From JAVVEZ01 sp032250895 (lineage in GTDB: Bacteria > Pseudomonadota > Gammaproteobacteria > Pseudomonadales > Pseudohongiellaceae): a stretch of DNA of 64,000 nucleotides. The stretch covers positions 23,948-87,947 of the forward strand of contig JAVVEZ010000002.1 of the NCBI GenBank assembly GCA_032250895.1, read 5' to 3'. Below are positions 15,469-24,696 of the stretch, in pieces (the first letter of the stretch is position 1; each line of letters begins with the position of its first letter). Under the pieces are notes generated by a model. That model was not told the origin of the DNA and did no database searches. It was given only the letters and a program-made list of their open reading frames with translations. The position numbers and the translations under genes are program-made.

Positions 15469-17967
15469 ATGAGGGCTCACACAATACTGAAGACCCTCGG
15501 GCTTGCTGCGCTTGGTCTGTCATTTAAAGTAGCCACTGGGGCAGAGGCAGCTGCCATCGAGGAAATTGAAGTGGTCGGGACCACGCCCGGGGCGGGGCTG
15601 GGGCTTGCTCTCAAAAAAATTCCCTTTGCCGTACAGAGCACCCGGGCCGCTGATCTGGAAAGTGCCCAAAGCCTGGATCTCAGCGATTACATGAATCAGC
15701 GTCTGGGTACCGTCAACATCAATTCGGCACAGAACAATCCCTTGCAGGCGGATGTGCAGTTTCGCGGATTTACGGCGTCACCCTTGCTGGGACTGCCGCA
15801 GGGCATCGCCGTCTATCAGAATGGGGTGCGGATCAATGAGCCTCTGGGCGACGCCGTAAACTGGGACCTGCTGCCGGAATCGGCCGTTGCCGGCATGGAC
15901 CTGATCAGTGGTGCCAATCCCCTGTACGGACTCAATACCCTGGGTGGAGCCCTGGCCATCACCATGAAAAACGGTTTCAATTTCAGCGGTCAGCAGGCGG
16001 AAGTCTATGGCGGCTCCTTTGATCGTGTGGTCACTTCGCTGGAAAGCGGCGGTAACAACGGGCGTTGGGGCTATTATCTGAATCTGAATTATTTTGATGA
16101 GCAGGGCTGGCGTGCCGTCTCTGATTCCGATTCGTTGAACCTTTATGGCAGCCTGAACTGGCGCAATGAAGAGATTTCCACGTTCAACCTCAATGTGCAG
16201 AAGGGTGACAGCAAGCTGCGCGGCAACGGCGCGGTGCCGGTCGGCCTGCTGGCGATTCAGCGTGACGCGATCTTCACGGCGCCGGACATCACGGATAATG
16301 ACATGAGCATGCTTGCCCTGGATGGCAGTCATTTCGTTACCCCCGGCTTGCAGCTGGCGGGCTCCGCCTTCTGGCGTGAGAACAAAACCGACTCCTTCAA
16401 TGGCGATGCCTCCGAGTTTGAGCTCTGCGAATTTTCAGGGGGCAATGCCGCCTTGTTTGAAGAAGCCGATGCCGTTGAAGATCAGTTGGATGAGTTGCTG
16501 GGTATAGACCTCGATGAAATCTGCACCGGTGCAGATGCCGGCATTGACGACTTCAGCAGTCTGGAAGCCTTCATCGGGCAGCAGGCCTTGCAGGCCGGTC
16601 TCGAGCCGGAAGATTTTGCCTTGGAAGACGTCGTCGGCGAGCTCTCCGGCAGCGGCGTCCTCAGCGACGAGGCCATCAACAATATCAGCCATCGCCGCCA
16701 GAGGAGCCGGGGTTTCGATGGCAAGCTCACAAGTCTGGACGATCTGTTCGCTCATGGTAATCGCCTGACCATCGGGTTCAGTTACTTCCGGGGCACTGCG
16801 GCCTTTGATTCCGTGCTGGAATTATCCCGGCTGGACCCCGTGACCCGGAGCACCGCCGGTTTGGGGACGGGTGCCTTCGTCGATACGGCGGCCACCAGCG
16901 TGGATACCAGAACCGAAACGCTGGGTTTTTATTTCACGGATACCATTGACCTGACGGAGCGCCTCTTTCTGACCGTGGGTGGCCGTTACAATGACAGCGA
17001 CATTCGTTTGCGTGATCGTTCCGGGGAGCGTCCGGAGCTCGATGGCGATCACCATTTCAGTCGTTTCAACCCCTCCGTCGGTCTTAGCTATAGCCTGGCT
17101 TCCGGCCCCAATATCTATGCTTCCTGGAGTGAGTCCAACCGCATGCCGACGCCCATCGAGCTGGCCTGCAACGAAGGCGTGTTTGAGCTGGCGCAGCAGT
17201 TTGCGCTGGAGCGGGGTGAGGACCCGGAGGACATCGATTTTGAATGCCGTCTGCCCAATGCCTTTCTGGCGGACCCGCCGCTGGACGATGTCGTCACCCG
17301 CAGTGTCGAGTTGGGCGTCCGCGGGGACGCCGCCGGGATCAACTACCAGTTGGGACTGTTTCGCGCCAGCAACCGGGACGATATCATTTTTCAGACCACC
17401 GGCAGGGCCACCGGTCTCTTTGCCAATGTCGACAGGACCCGGCGCCAGGGTCTCGAAGCCAGCCTCAGGGGCAGCAGCGGCCCGCTGCAATGGTATGCGT
17501 CCTATAGCTATATCGAAGCCACGTTCCAGGACGATTTTGCGGTGCTCAGCCCCAACCATCCCAATGCCGACGCCAGTGGCAGCATCGCCGTGCAACGCGG
17601 TGACCGGCTGCCGGGGATTCCGCAAAATCTGCTTAAGCTGGGAGCCGATTATCGCTTTGGGAAAAACTTCAGCATCGGCGTCGAGGCGCTGCACAACTCC
17701 GCTCAGGTGCTGCGCGGCGATGAAAGCAACGATCTGGACCGGCTCGATGGTTTTACGCTGTTCAATCTGCGCGCCAGCTACAGCTATCGGGATACCCTGA
17801 CGATTTTTGCCCGCGCCAGCAATATTTTTGACAAGAAGTATGAAAATTTCGGCTTGCTGGGTGAAAACCCGGATGAAGTGCTTCCCGACCTGGCCGATAC
17901 CCGACCGCTGTTTCTTGGGGCCGGCGCACCAAGAGCGGCCTGGCTCGGGTTGCGCGTGAGATTCTAG
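15469..17967 (+). CDS. TonB-dependent outer-membrane receptor
   Basis: The 832-residue receptor has a signal peptide (to about residue 25, AEAAA), a TonB-box-like EEIEVVGT, a plug domain (QFRGFTASPLLGLPQGIAVY, VNWDLLPESAVAGMDLISG, NPLYGLNTLGGALAI) and a long beta-barrel ending in a C-terminal Phe (LGLRVRF). An acidic, loop-like insertion rich in Glu/Asp with two cysteines occupies about residues 320-405 and is the most unusual part. The substrate is unknown: no siderophore or B12 gene is adjacent. It stands alone between the polyamine operon and the EAL-HDOD gene. Confidence 0.9.
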   Translation: MRAHTILKTLGLAALGLSFKVATGAEAAAIEEIEVVGTTPGAGLGLALKKIPFAVQSTRAADLESAQSLDLSDYMNQRLGTVNINSAQNNPLQADVQFRGFTASPLLGLPQGIAVYQNGVRINEPLGDAVNWDLLPESAVAGMDLISGANPLYGLNTLGGALAITMKNGFNFSGQQAEVYGGSFDRVVTSLESGGNNGRWGYYLNLNYFDEQGWRAVSDSDSLNLYGSLNWRNEEISTFNLNVQKGDSKLRGNGAVPVGLLAIQRDAIFTAPDITDNDMSMLALDGSHFVTPGLQLAGSAFWRENKTDSFNGDASEFELCEFSGGNAALFEEADAVEDQLDELLGIDLDEICTGADAGIDDFSSLEAFIGQQALQAGLEPEDFALEDVVGELSGSGVLSDEAINNISHRRQRSRGFDGKLTSLDDLFAHGNRLTIGFSYFRGTAAFDSVLELSRLDPVTRSTAGLGTGAFVDTAATSVDTRTETLGFYFTDTIDLTERLFLTVGGRYNDSDIRLRDRSGERPELDGDHHFSRFNPSVGLSYSLASGPNIYASWSESNRMPTPIELACNEGVFELAQQFALERGEDPEDIDFECRLPNAFLADPPLDDVVTRSVELGVRGDAAGINYQLGLFRASNRDDIIFQTTGRATGLFANVDRTRRQGLEASLRGSSGPLQWYASYSYIEATFQDDFAVLSPNHPNADASGSIAVQRGDRLPGIPQNLLKLGADYRFGKNFSIGVEALHNSAQVLRGDESNDLDRLDGFTLFNLRASYSYRDTLTIFARASNIFDKKYENFGLLGENPDEVLPDLADTRPLFLGAGAPRAAWLGLRVRF

Positions 17968-18049
17968 CTCTACCCTTGCGATTCGTCATCCCCGGACTGT
18001 TTCTTTACCTGGTGTTTCAGTTTTCTGCCAGCGTGCCGATAAGCAGACT

Positions 18050-19285
18050 ATGACCAGTCCAGCGATCGAAATGACAAGCATGCACGACAGTGAGATATTT
18101 CTTGCCAGGCAGCCCATATTCAATCGCTGCCTGCAGGTTGTCGGTTATGAGCTGCTGTACCGGAGCGACAGCGGCGATGCCGCCAATGTCAGCGATGGCA
18201 ATCAGGCCACGGCCCAGTTGATCATCAATGCCTTTCTTGAAATCGGTCTTGAAAACCTCATCGGCAATCGGCTGGCCTTTATCAATATGACCCGGGATTA
18301 TCTGCTTGGAGAGATCAAGCTGCCCTTCGAGAACACCAACCTGGTTCTGGAGGTGCTGGAAGATGTTCGGGTTGATGACGATTGTATCGCGGGTATCAAG
18401 GCACTGGCCGGACGGGGTTTCAAGATAGCGCTCGATGATTTCATGCTGACCGAGGAAAACCGTCAGCTGCTTCCTTTGGCCAGTATCGTTAAAGTGGATA
18501 TCCTGGCCATGGACGAGGCGCTGCTGCGGCATCAGGTCAGTGTCCTGGCACAGTACCCGGTAAAACTGCTGGCGGAGAAGGTGGAAAGCGATGCCGAATT
18601 TCAGCTTTGCAAGGAGCTTGGCTTTGAGTTTTTCCAGGGTTATTTCTTCGCCAAACCCCGGATTGTCAGTGGCAGACAGATCCCTGCCAACCAGCTTACT
18701 GTGTTGCAGATCATTGCCAGGTTGCAGAGTCCGGACTGTGACCTGATGCATCTGGAGCAGATCATCAGCCAGGATGTCGGCATCAGCCACAAGCTGCTGC
18801 GCATCATCAACTCATCGTTCTACGGAATGTCATCGAAGGTGGATTCCATCCAGCGGGCGATGATGGTGTTGGGAATCCGGGCACTGAAGAACTGGATCAT
18901 GGTGATCAGTCTGTCCATGCTTTCCACCAAGACAGTCGAGCTGCTCAATATTTCCCTGATCCGTGCCAGGATGTGTGAAGGGCTGGCGGTCTGGGTGCAA
19001 TGCAAAAGTGAATCGGCCTTTGCCATGGGCTTGTTCTCCCTGCTGGATGCGCTGATGGACCAACCCTTGCCGGAACTGCTGGCCAGGCTCCCGCTGTCAA
19101 GTGAAATCACTGAGGCTCTGCTGGGTCGCACTGGCGCTCTGGGAGGCTTGTTGCAGGCCGTCACGGCCTATGAAAAAGGCCAGTGGGAAACACTGGAAAA
19201 TGCCACGATACCGCAGCAGTCGCTGCAACCGGCCTATGTCGAGGCCGTGAAGTGGAGCAATGATATCGTTGCCCAGCTGGGCTGA
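18050..19285 (+). CDS. EAL-HDOD signalling protein (YuxH/CdgJ type)
   Basis: The 411-residue protein opens with a compact EAL-like domain (about 15-210: FLARQPIFNRCLQVVGYELL, IALDDFML, KVDILAMDE, GYFFAKP) followed by an HDOD domain (about 215-395: ISQDVGISHKLLRIINSS, SIQRAMMVLG). The EAL signature reads ELL, and the DDFG-loop after LDDF is shortened, so cyclic-di-GMP hydrolysis is doubtful; many proteins of this layout act by binding partners. Related proteins affect motility and surface growth. No strong ribosome site precedes the ATG; a start at the internal ATG 18080 is possible. Confidence 0.88.
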   Translation: MTSPAIEMTSMHDSEIFLARQPIFNRCLQVVGYELLYRSDSGDAANVSDGNQATAQLIINAFLEIGLENLIGNRLAFINMTRDYLLGEIKLPFENTNLVLEVLEDVRVDDDCIAGIKALAGRGFKIALDDFMLTEENRQLLPLASIVKVDILAMDEALLRHQVSVLAQYPVKLLAEKVESDAEFQLCKELGFEFFQGYFFAKPRIVSGRQIPANQLTVLQIIARLQSPDCDLMHLEQIISQDVGISHKLLRIINSSFYGMSSKVDSIQRAMMVLGIRALKNWIMVISLSMLSTKTVELLNISLIRARMCEGLAVWVQCKSESAFAMGLFSLLDALMDQPLPELLARLPLSSEITEALLGRTGALGGLLQAVTAYEKGQWETLENATIPQQSLQPAYVEAVKWSNDIVAQLG

Positions 19286-19375
19286 GGTGTTGTCCGCAGT
19301 GCGCGCAGGCGGAAAGCCCGACAGGCTCCCGGAATAAAGAATTTCCACAGATGCCAAAAATTTGATGAAAATCTG

Positions 19376-19403
19376 TTGACATATAAAACCGGGAGGGTAG
19401 CTT
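19376..19403 (+). promoter_or_regulatory. candidate sigma-70 promoter for the exported protein gene at 19436
   Basis: TTGACA at 19376-19381 is a perfect -35 box. A weak -10 (TAGCTT, 19398-19403) follows after 16 bases, 33 bases before the start codon. Confidence 0.35.
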
Positions 19404-19435
19404 AATCAGCCACAGGGAAAATACAAGGAGTCAGT

Positions 19436-20119
19436 ATGTTCAGGCTTGGCCCCCGGCATTGTTCAAAACTCATAGCGCTGTTCATCCCTCTCAACTGTTC
19501 CCTCGCCCAGGATCCGGGTACTTTAGCGGAAGCGGATCCCGATGCGGGTGTCTTTGGCGGGGGGCAATATATCCCCGGGATTCCAACAGAAGGCGTCCTC
19601 GAAACCCTGATCAGGGAGGTCATGTCAGACCCCGCGCCGGACTTCAGCGACCGGGTGATTACCTTCGGTTATGAAGTGCCCGAAGCGCTGGCCAGAGAAA
19701 TGGCGGTTCTGACCTCGGGCACACTCATCGCAGACTTCGATGCGAGGGATCAGGCCCTGATTGTCACTGCGCATGAAAAAATCAGTGACAACAAGCAGCG
19801 CGAAACCCGGTTGCTGCATGAGCAGGGCTGCAGAACCCTGATGAATTCATCGGACAGTATCGAAAACCTGGCCTTGTGGCTGGCCGAGCTGATCATGGAC
19901 GTGGAGAGACGGACCGGGACCTTTGTTGTCGCGGGCTATGATGACCTGCTTGCGTCTCTGTCACCGGCGGCGGCAACCGCCCTCGAAGAGCACAAGGACC
20001 GGACACATGCCGGGATGTCCAGCAACACGGCGAACTGGCTGGTCTGGAGCCGGAAGGACCCCGATGGTCTGATCAGCAACTGGCGTTCCAATTGCCGGTT
20101 TCAGGACCAGATGAAATAG
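19436..20119 (+). CDS. exported protein of unknown function
   Basis: The 227-residue protein begins with a basic start and a hydrophobic segment ending near SLAQ (residue 25), consistent with a signal peptide. The rest is soluble: an acidic Gly-rich region (DAGVFGGGQYIPGIP), then mixed alpha/beta sequence with ENLALWLAELIMDVERRTG and two cysteines (Cys133, Cys221 approx.). AAGGAG lies 6 bases before the ATG. It has its own candidate promoter and is convergent with fumC. I do not recognise a family. Confidence 0.6.
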   Translation: MFRLGPRHCSKLIALFIPLNCSLAQDPGTLAEADPDAGVFGGGQYIPGIPTEGVLETLIREVMSDPAPDFSDRVITFGYEVPEALAREMAVLTSGTLIADFDARDQALIVTAHEKISDNKQRETRLLHEQGCRTLMNSSDSIENLALWLAELIMDVERRTGTFVVAGYDDLLASLSPAAATALEEHKDRTHAGMSSNTANWLVWSRKDPDGLISNWRSNCRFQDQMK

Positions 20120-20144
20120 CCTGCCGGTTTTTTCTTTGTCTGAC

Positions 20145-21551
20145 TCATGACCGGGTCATTTGCCGGGGATCGACCCAGCGGTCGAAATCTGCGGCGCTAA
20201 CATGGCCGGAGGCGATGGCAGCCTCGCGCAGCGTGAGGTTCCGGTGAAGAGCGGCCTTGGCGATTTCCGCACTCCTGTCGTAGCCGATGTGAGGGTTCAG
20301 GGCGGTCACCAGCATCAGGCTGCGCGACAGGTTTTCCGCGATGCGGGGCCGGTTGGGTTCCAGGCCGGCAATACAGTAGCGGGTAAAGCTGCGGCAGGAC
20401 TGTGTCAACAGCTCGATGCTTTCGAGCACATTGTGAGCCATCACCGGCTTGTAGACATTGAGCTGAAAATTGCCCTGGCTGCCGGCAAAGGCCACGGCGG
20501 CATCATTGCCGAAGACCTGCACACAGACCATCGTGAGGGCTTCGCATTGGGTGGGATTGACCTTGCCCGGCATGATGGAGGAACCGGGTTCGTTTTCCGG
20601 CAGCAGCAGTTCGCCGATGCCACAGCGCGGTCCGCTGGCCAGCCAGCGGACATCGTTGGCTATTTTCAGCAGGGTGCCGGCCAATGTGCGCAGTGTCGCC
20701 GAGACTTGTACCAGCGCATCATGAGCGGCCAGTGCGGCAAACTTGTTGACGGCAGACGTCAGGGGCAGGCCGGTGTAGGTGGCAAGGTGGGCGGCCGTCA
20801 CATTCCCGAAGTCGGGGTGGGTATTGAGACCGGTGCCCACGGCGGTACCACCGATGGCCAGTTCATGGATGCCGACCTTGTTACGATCGATGCCGGCCAC
20901 GCAATCTTCCAGTTGGGCCAGCCAGCCACCTATTTCCTGACCCAGGGTCAGGGGAATGGCGTCCTGCAGGTGGGTGCGCCCGGTTTTCACGATGTCCCGG
21001 AAGGCAATGGCTTTTTCTGCCAGCATCAGGCCGAGGGCCTGCAGGGTGGGCCGCAGTTGCCGTTCCATTTCTTCTGCCGCAGCCAGGTACATGGCCGTGG
21101 GAAAGGTGTCATTGGACGACTGGCCGCGGTTCACATGGTCATTGGGGTGCACCGGGGCTTTGCTGCCCAATGCACAGCCGGCAAGCTCGTTGGCGCGGTT
21201 GGCAATGACTTCGTTGGCATTCATGTTGGACTGGGTGCCGGAGCCGGTCTGAAAGACCAGCAGGGGGAAATGTGCATCCAGGCTGCCGTTGATGACTTCA
21301 TCGGCGGCCTGCATGATCAGTGCCGCCGTCTCAGCGGGTAATTCTCCCAGTTCGGCATTGGTCTGGGCTGCTGCTTTTTTCAGCAGACCCAGGGCCCGGA
21401 TCATGGGACGCGGCCACTGAAAGCGTTTGCCGCCAGCGCTGAAATGAAGCAGCGAGCGCTGCGTCTGCGCCCCCCAGTAGGCTTCTGAAGGAACCTCGAT
21501 GCTGCCCATGGAGTCGCTTTCAATCCGGGTTGTGCTGTGTGTCGTCACCAT
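20145..21551 (-). CDS. fumC: class II fumarate hydratase
   Basis: The 468-residue enzyme interconverts fumarate and malate in the TCA cycle. It has the superfamily signature GSSIMPGKVNP, the substrate-site patches FQTGSGTQSNMNANEV, HPNDHVNRGQSSNDTFPTA and KTGRTHLQDA, and the usual length for FumC. It follows ptsP by 12 bases on the same strand, so the two are probably one transcript. Class II fumarases lack the oxygen-labile cluster of class I enzymes. Aspartase is related, but SGTQSNMN and the HPNDHVN spacing favour fumarase. Confidence 0.93.
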   Translation of the reverse strand: MVTTHSTTRIESDSMGSIEVPSEAYWGAQTQRSLLHFSAGGKRFQWPRPMIRALGLLKKAAAQTNAELGELPAETAALIMQAADEVINGSLDAHFPLLVFQTGSGTQSNMNANEVIANRANELAGCALGSKAPVHPNDHVNRGQSSNDTFPTAMYLAAAEEMERQLRPTLQALGLMLAEKAIAFRDIVKTGRTHLQDAIPLTLGQEIGGWLAQLEDCVAGIDRNKVGIHELAIGGTAVGTGLNTHPDFGNVTAAHLATYTGLPLTSAVNKFAALAAHDALVQVSATLRTLAGTLLKIANDVRWLASGPRCGIGELLLPENEPGSSIMPGKVNPTQCEALTMVCVQVFGNDAAVAFAGSQGNFQLNVYKPVMAHNVLESIELLTQSCRSFTRYCIAGLEPNRPRIAENLSRSLMLVTALNPHIGYDRSAEIAKAALHRNLTLREAAIASGHVSAADFDRWVDPRQMTRS

Positions 21552-21563
21552 ATGGTTGCCCTG

Positions 21564-23807
21564 TTATTTGATGAGATCGGCGTTCAACTGCTTCAGTTCA
21601 ATAGCCAGCAAGCTCCGGATGGCCTCGACATTGTCCAGGCTCAGGGCCCTTTGCAGAATCGCCTCGGCCTGGCCGAGAGACAATGAGCGGATCAGCCATT
21701 TGATGCGGGGCAGCTTGACGGCACTCATGCTGAGGGTACGAATTCCCATGCCCAGCAGCAATATGACGGCCATGGGATCGGAGGCCATTTCACCGCACAG
21801 GCTCAAGGGCAGCTGGTATTGCCGGGCGCTGTTGACGATGCGAAAAATCTCGTGAATCACTGCCGGGTGAATGTGATCATAGCGGCCGGCCACCCGGGCA
21901 TTGTTGCGGTCCAGCGCCAGCAGATACTGACTGAGGTCATTGGAGCCGATGGAAATGAAATCGAGCCGGCTGGCCCAGAAGGGAATCTGCGAGATTGCCG
22001 CCGGCACTTCGATCATGGCGCCCACGCGGGGTTTGTGGATCAGATAGCCTTCGATACGCAGCTGCTCACAGGCTTCGGCGAGCAGCTCCGTGAAGGTATC
22101 GAGTTCCGACGTTGAACTGACCATGGGCAGCAGAATATTGAGCTTGTGCCGATCCTGGGCGGCGCGCACCATGGCCCTGACCTGGGTCATCAGCAACTGG
22201 ATGTTGTCCAGGCTGAAACGGATGCCGCGCCAGCCCAGGGCCGGATTGTCCTCATTGGTGATGGGGAAGTAGGGCAGTTGCTTGTCCCCGCCGATGTCGA
22301 GCGTGCGCATATAGACGGGTTTGTCCTGATAGACATCGAAGACATGGTGGTAGACCTGAACCTGTTCCTCCTCGGAAGGGAAGCTGTCCCTCACCATGAA
22401 GGGGATTTCGGTGCGGTACAGACCGATGCCCTGGGCGCCATTTTTCAGCCCGGGGGTCAGGTCGGCCAGCAGTCCGGAGTTGGTGAAAAGGCTTATTTCA
22501 ATGTGGTCCTGGGTGATTGCTGCTTCGTCCCGCAGTTCGGCCAACTGGTTCTGAAATTCTTTTTCCTGATCGATGATCTGCCGGAATTCGGCACACAGCA
22601 TGTCGTTGGGATGGCGAATCACCTGACCGATATTGCCGTCGACGATCAGGCGCTCCTCATTGTGGATACCTTTCAATCTGCCGGTGCCCATGACCGCCGG
22701 AATGCCCAGCGCGTTGGCCAGCACCGCAGTATGCGACATGCTGGAGCCTTCGAAGCAGACGATGCCGGCAATCTGGCCCGGGGGCAGGGACGCAATATCG
22801 GAGATGCTGACCTGCGTGCCGACCAGGATCAGCCCTTCACCCGTATGTTCAGGCAACTGAGCGTGGGCATGATCCATGCCCAGAAAGGCCTTGTAGAGTT
22901 TGTTGCCCAGGTGATGAATATCTTCATGGCGGGCATGCAGGTAGGGATCCTCCATGGCCATGAACAGTTCGGAGAAAAACTGAATACCCTTGCGCAGTGC
23001 ACCCGGCAGCCAGTTGCCGGCCAGAATTTCCGCCTCGACCCGGGTGATCAGCGCGGGGTCTGCCAGCAGTTTTTCATAGGACTCGAAAATGCCGGCAATA
23101 CTGTCGGAGATGATGCTGCCCAGCGCCTGCTGCTCCGCTTCAATTTCCAGCCGCACCGTGTGCAGGAGCTGATGCCATTGGCGGATGTCTTCTGCGGTGT
23201 CGGTACAGGGGGAATCCGGTACGGCGAAGAGCTCACCGCCATCACAGAGCTGGACGTGACCGATGCCGACGCCGGAACTGCCCTTGACCCCAGGAATACG
23301 GACATTGCCGGATAGGGCCCCGTACCCGTTTGCCGGAATCTCGTTGACCAGCAAAGCCAGTTGCGAAGACAGGGTCACCAGAAAGGCTTCGTTTTCCGGG
23401 GACAGGGCATTGGCGTCACGGCTCTGGACCACCAGCACCCCAATGACCTTGCCATAGCGCACCAGGGGCACGCCACAGAAACTCTGAAAGCGTTCCTCTT
23501 CGGTACCGGCGACATAGTAAAAGCGTGGATGCGCTGCGGCCCGGGCCAGATTGATGGAATGCCGGCTTTGTGCGACCAGACCCACCAGGCCCAGGCCGGC
23601 AGGAATCTTGATGGGACCGGTATCCCTCAAACCATGGCTGACGATCAGCACCATGTCCCGGTTTTCATCCATCAGGTACAGGGTGCAGACATCGGTGCCG
23701 ACGACCGCGCTGATCGAATCAACAATTTTGCGGACCTGGGCCTGGGGCGAAGCAATCTCCAGAATTTCCTTCTGTATTCGCGTTAATTCGAGAATGACGT
23801 TCTGCAT
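21564..23807 (-). CDS. ptsP: PEP-protein phosphotransferase EI-Ntr with GAF domain
   Basis: The 747-residue protein has an N-terminal GAF domain (about 1-150: DVCTLYLMDENRDMVLIVSHG) then a full enzyme I: HPr-binding helices, the phospho-His domain (GSSMSHTAVLANALGIP, His359) and a PEP-binding barrel (GIGLYRTEIPF, GAMIEVPAA, SIGSNDLSQYLLALDRNN, LSLCGEMASDP). EI-Ntr starts the nitrogen-related phosphorelay through NPr to EIIA-Ntr, sensing glutamine/2-oxoglutarate through the GAF domain. npr and ptsN are not in this window. Confidence 0.93.
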   Translation of the reverse strand: MQNVILELTRIQKEILEIASPQAQVRKIVDSISAVVGTDVCTLYLMDENRDMVLIVSHGLRDTGPIKIPAGLGLVGLVAQSRHSINLARAAAHPRFYYVAGTEEERFQSFCGVPLVRYGKVIGVLVVQSRDANALSPENEAFLVTLSSQLALLVNEIPANGYGALSGNVRIPGVKGSSGVGIGHVQLCDGGELFAVPDSPCTDTAEDIRQWHQLLHTVRLEIEAEQQALGSIISDSIAGIFESYEKLLADPALITRVEAEILAGNWLPGALRKGIQFFSELFMAMEDPYLHARHEDIHHLGNKLYKAFLGMDHAHAQLPEHTGEGLILVGTQVSISDIASLPPGQIAGIVCFEGSSMSHTAVLANALGIPAVMGTGRLKGIHNEERLIVDGNIGQVIRHPNDMLCAEFRQIIDQEKEFQNQLAELRDEAAITQDHIEISLFTNSGLLADLTPGLKNGAQGIGLYRTEIPFMVRDSFPSEEEQVQVYHHVFDVYQDKPVYMRTLDIGGDKQLPYFPITNEDNPALGWRGIRFSLDNIQLLMTQVRAMVRAAQDRHKLNILLPMVSSTSELDTFTELLAEACEQLRIEGYLIHKPRVGAMIEVPAAISQIPFWASRLDFISIGSNDLSQYLLALDRNNARVAGRYDHIHPAVIHEIFRIVNSARQYQLPLSLCGEMASDPMAVILLLGMGIRTLSMSAVKLPRIKWLIRSLSLGQAEAILQRALSLDNVEAIRSLLAIELKQLNADLIK

Positions 23808-23997
23808 GGGCCGGGATCGCGTCGGGGGAACTGTCGGTGCGGTATTTTACCGCATCGTGACACAGAAAAACCGACTATCGACGGGCTGGCACAAAACGGA
23901 TCAGCAGACTGGCACAAGATGAATGGGAATTGTTAAAATCCCGGTCTTTTGCCGGGCCTGGGACATTCAGGCTTCATGGGGAGAGCAGTAGCAGATA

Positions 23998-24639
23998 ATG
24001 AACATCAGGGGAACAGTTGCAGGGTTGGTGGCCTGTGTCGTACTCAGCACCCATGCGGCCCGGGCTGAGATCAATGTCGATATTGATGGTTTGCAACAGC
24101 GCTGGGCGGAAGTCAATTATCAATTGCAGGGCAGTGCCCGCCTGTCGGCGTTTGAACAGTTGCTGGAAGATGTGCAAGGCGCCCTCGAACAGCATTCCGA
24201 TCAGGCGGCGATCTGGCTGTGGAACGGTATTATCAAATCCTCCTATGCCAAGGCCAAGGGCGGACTGTCAGCCCTGGAACTGGTCAAGCAGTCGAAGGAA
24301 GACCTGGAGCGCGCCATGGGCCTCGATGCGGATGTCATGCAGGGGCTGGCATACGCGGCACTGGGCACACTGTATTTCAATGTGCCGGAGTGGCCACTGG
24401 GTTTCAAGGATGAGAAAAAAGCAGAGGAGCTTTTTCAGCGCGCCCTGCTTCTGAATCCCGACGGTGTCGACAGCAACTATTTTTACGGCCGTTATCTGGT
24501 CCATAAAAAACGCTATGCCCAAGCCCGTCACTATCTTGAAAAGGCCCGGCAGGAAGTGAGCAAAGACCATGGCTCTGTCGCCGGTATCGGCAGACAGCAG
24601 GAAATTGCCGAGGCCTTGACGGCTATCAGTGCCAATTGA
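23998..24639 (+). CDS. exported TPR-like repeat protein
   Basis: The 213-residue protein has a signal peptide (MNIRGTVAGLVACVVLSTHA, cleavage near ARA-E). The mature part is alpha-helical with TPR-like patterns: AIWLWNGIIKSSYAKAKG, GLAYAALGTLYFNVPEWPLG, KAEELFQRALLLNPDG and YFYGRYLVHKKRYAQA. It looks like the periplasmic helical-repeat proteins found near transport or envelope genes. It is divergent from ptsP and has no operon partner. GGGGAG lies 13 or more bases before the ATG, further than usual. Confidence 0.65.
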   Translation: MNIRGTVAGLVACVVLSTHAARAEINVDIDGLQQRWAEVNYQLQGSARLSAFEQLLEDVQGALEQHSDQAAIWLWNGIIKSSYAKAKGGLSALELVKQSKEDLERAMGLDADVMQGLAYAALGTLYFNVPEWPLGFKDEKKAEELFQRALLLNPDGVDSNYFYGRYLVHKKRYAQARHYLEKARQEVSKDHGSVAGIGRQQEIAEALTAISAN

Positions 24640-24696
24640 ATCCCCGCGCGGGCTTCGTCAGCCCGTCACCGACACTCCCGGGTCAGGATTTAACCC

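Noticed and set aside
20160..21341. 393-residue plus-strand frame
   Set aside because: Antisense shadow of fumC with low-complexity Gly/Gln/His content.
22146..23315. 389-residue plus-strand frame
   Set aside because: Antisense shadow of ptsP; no motif.
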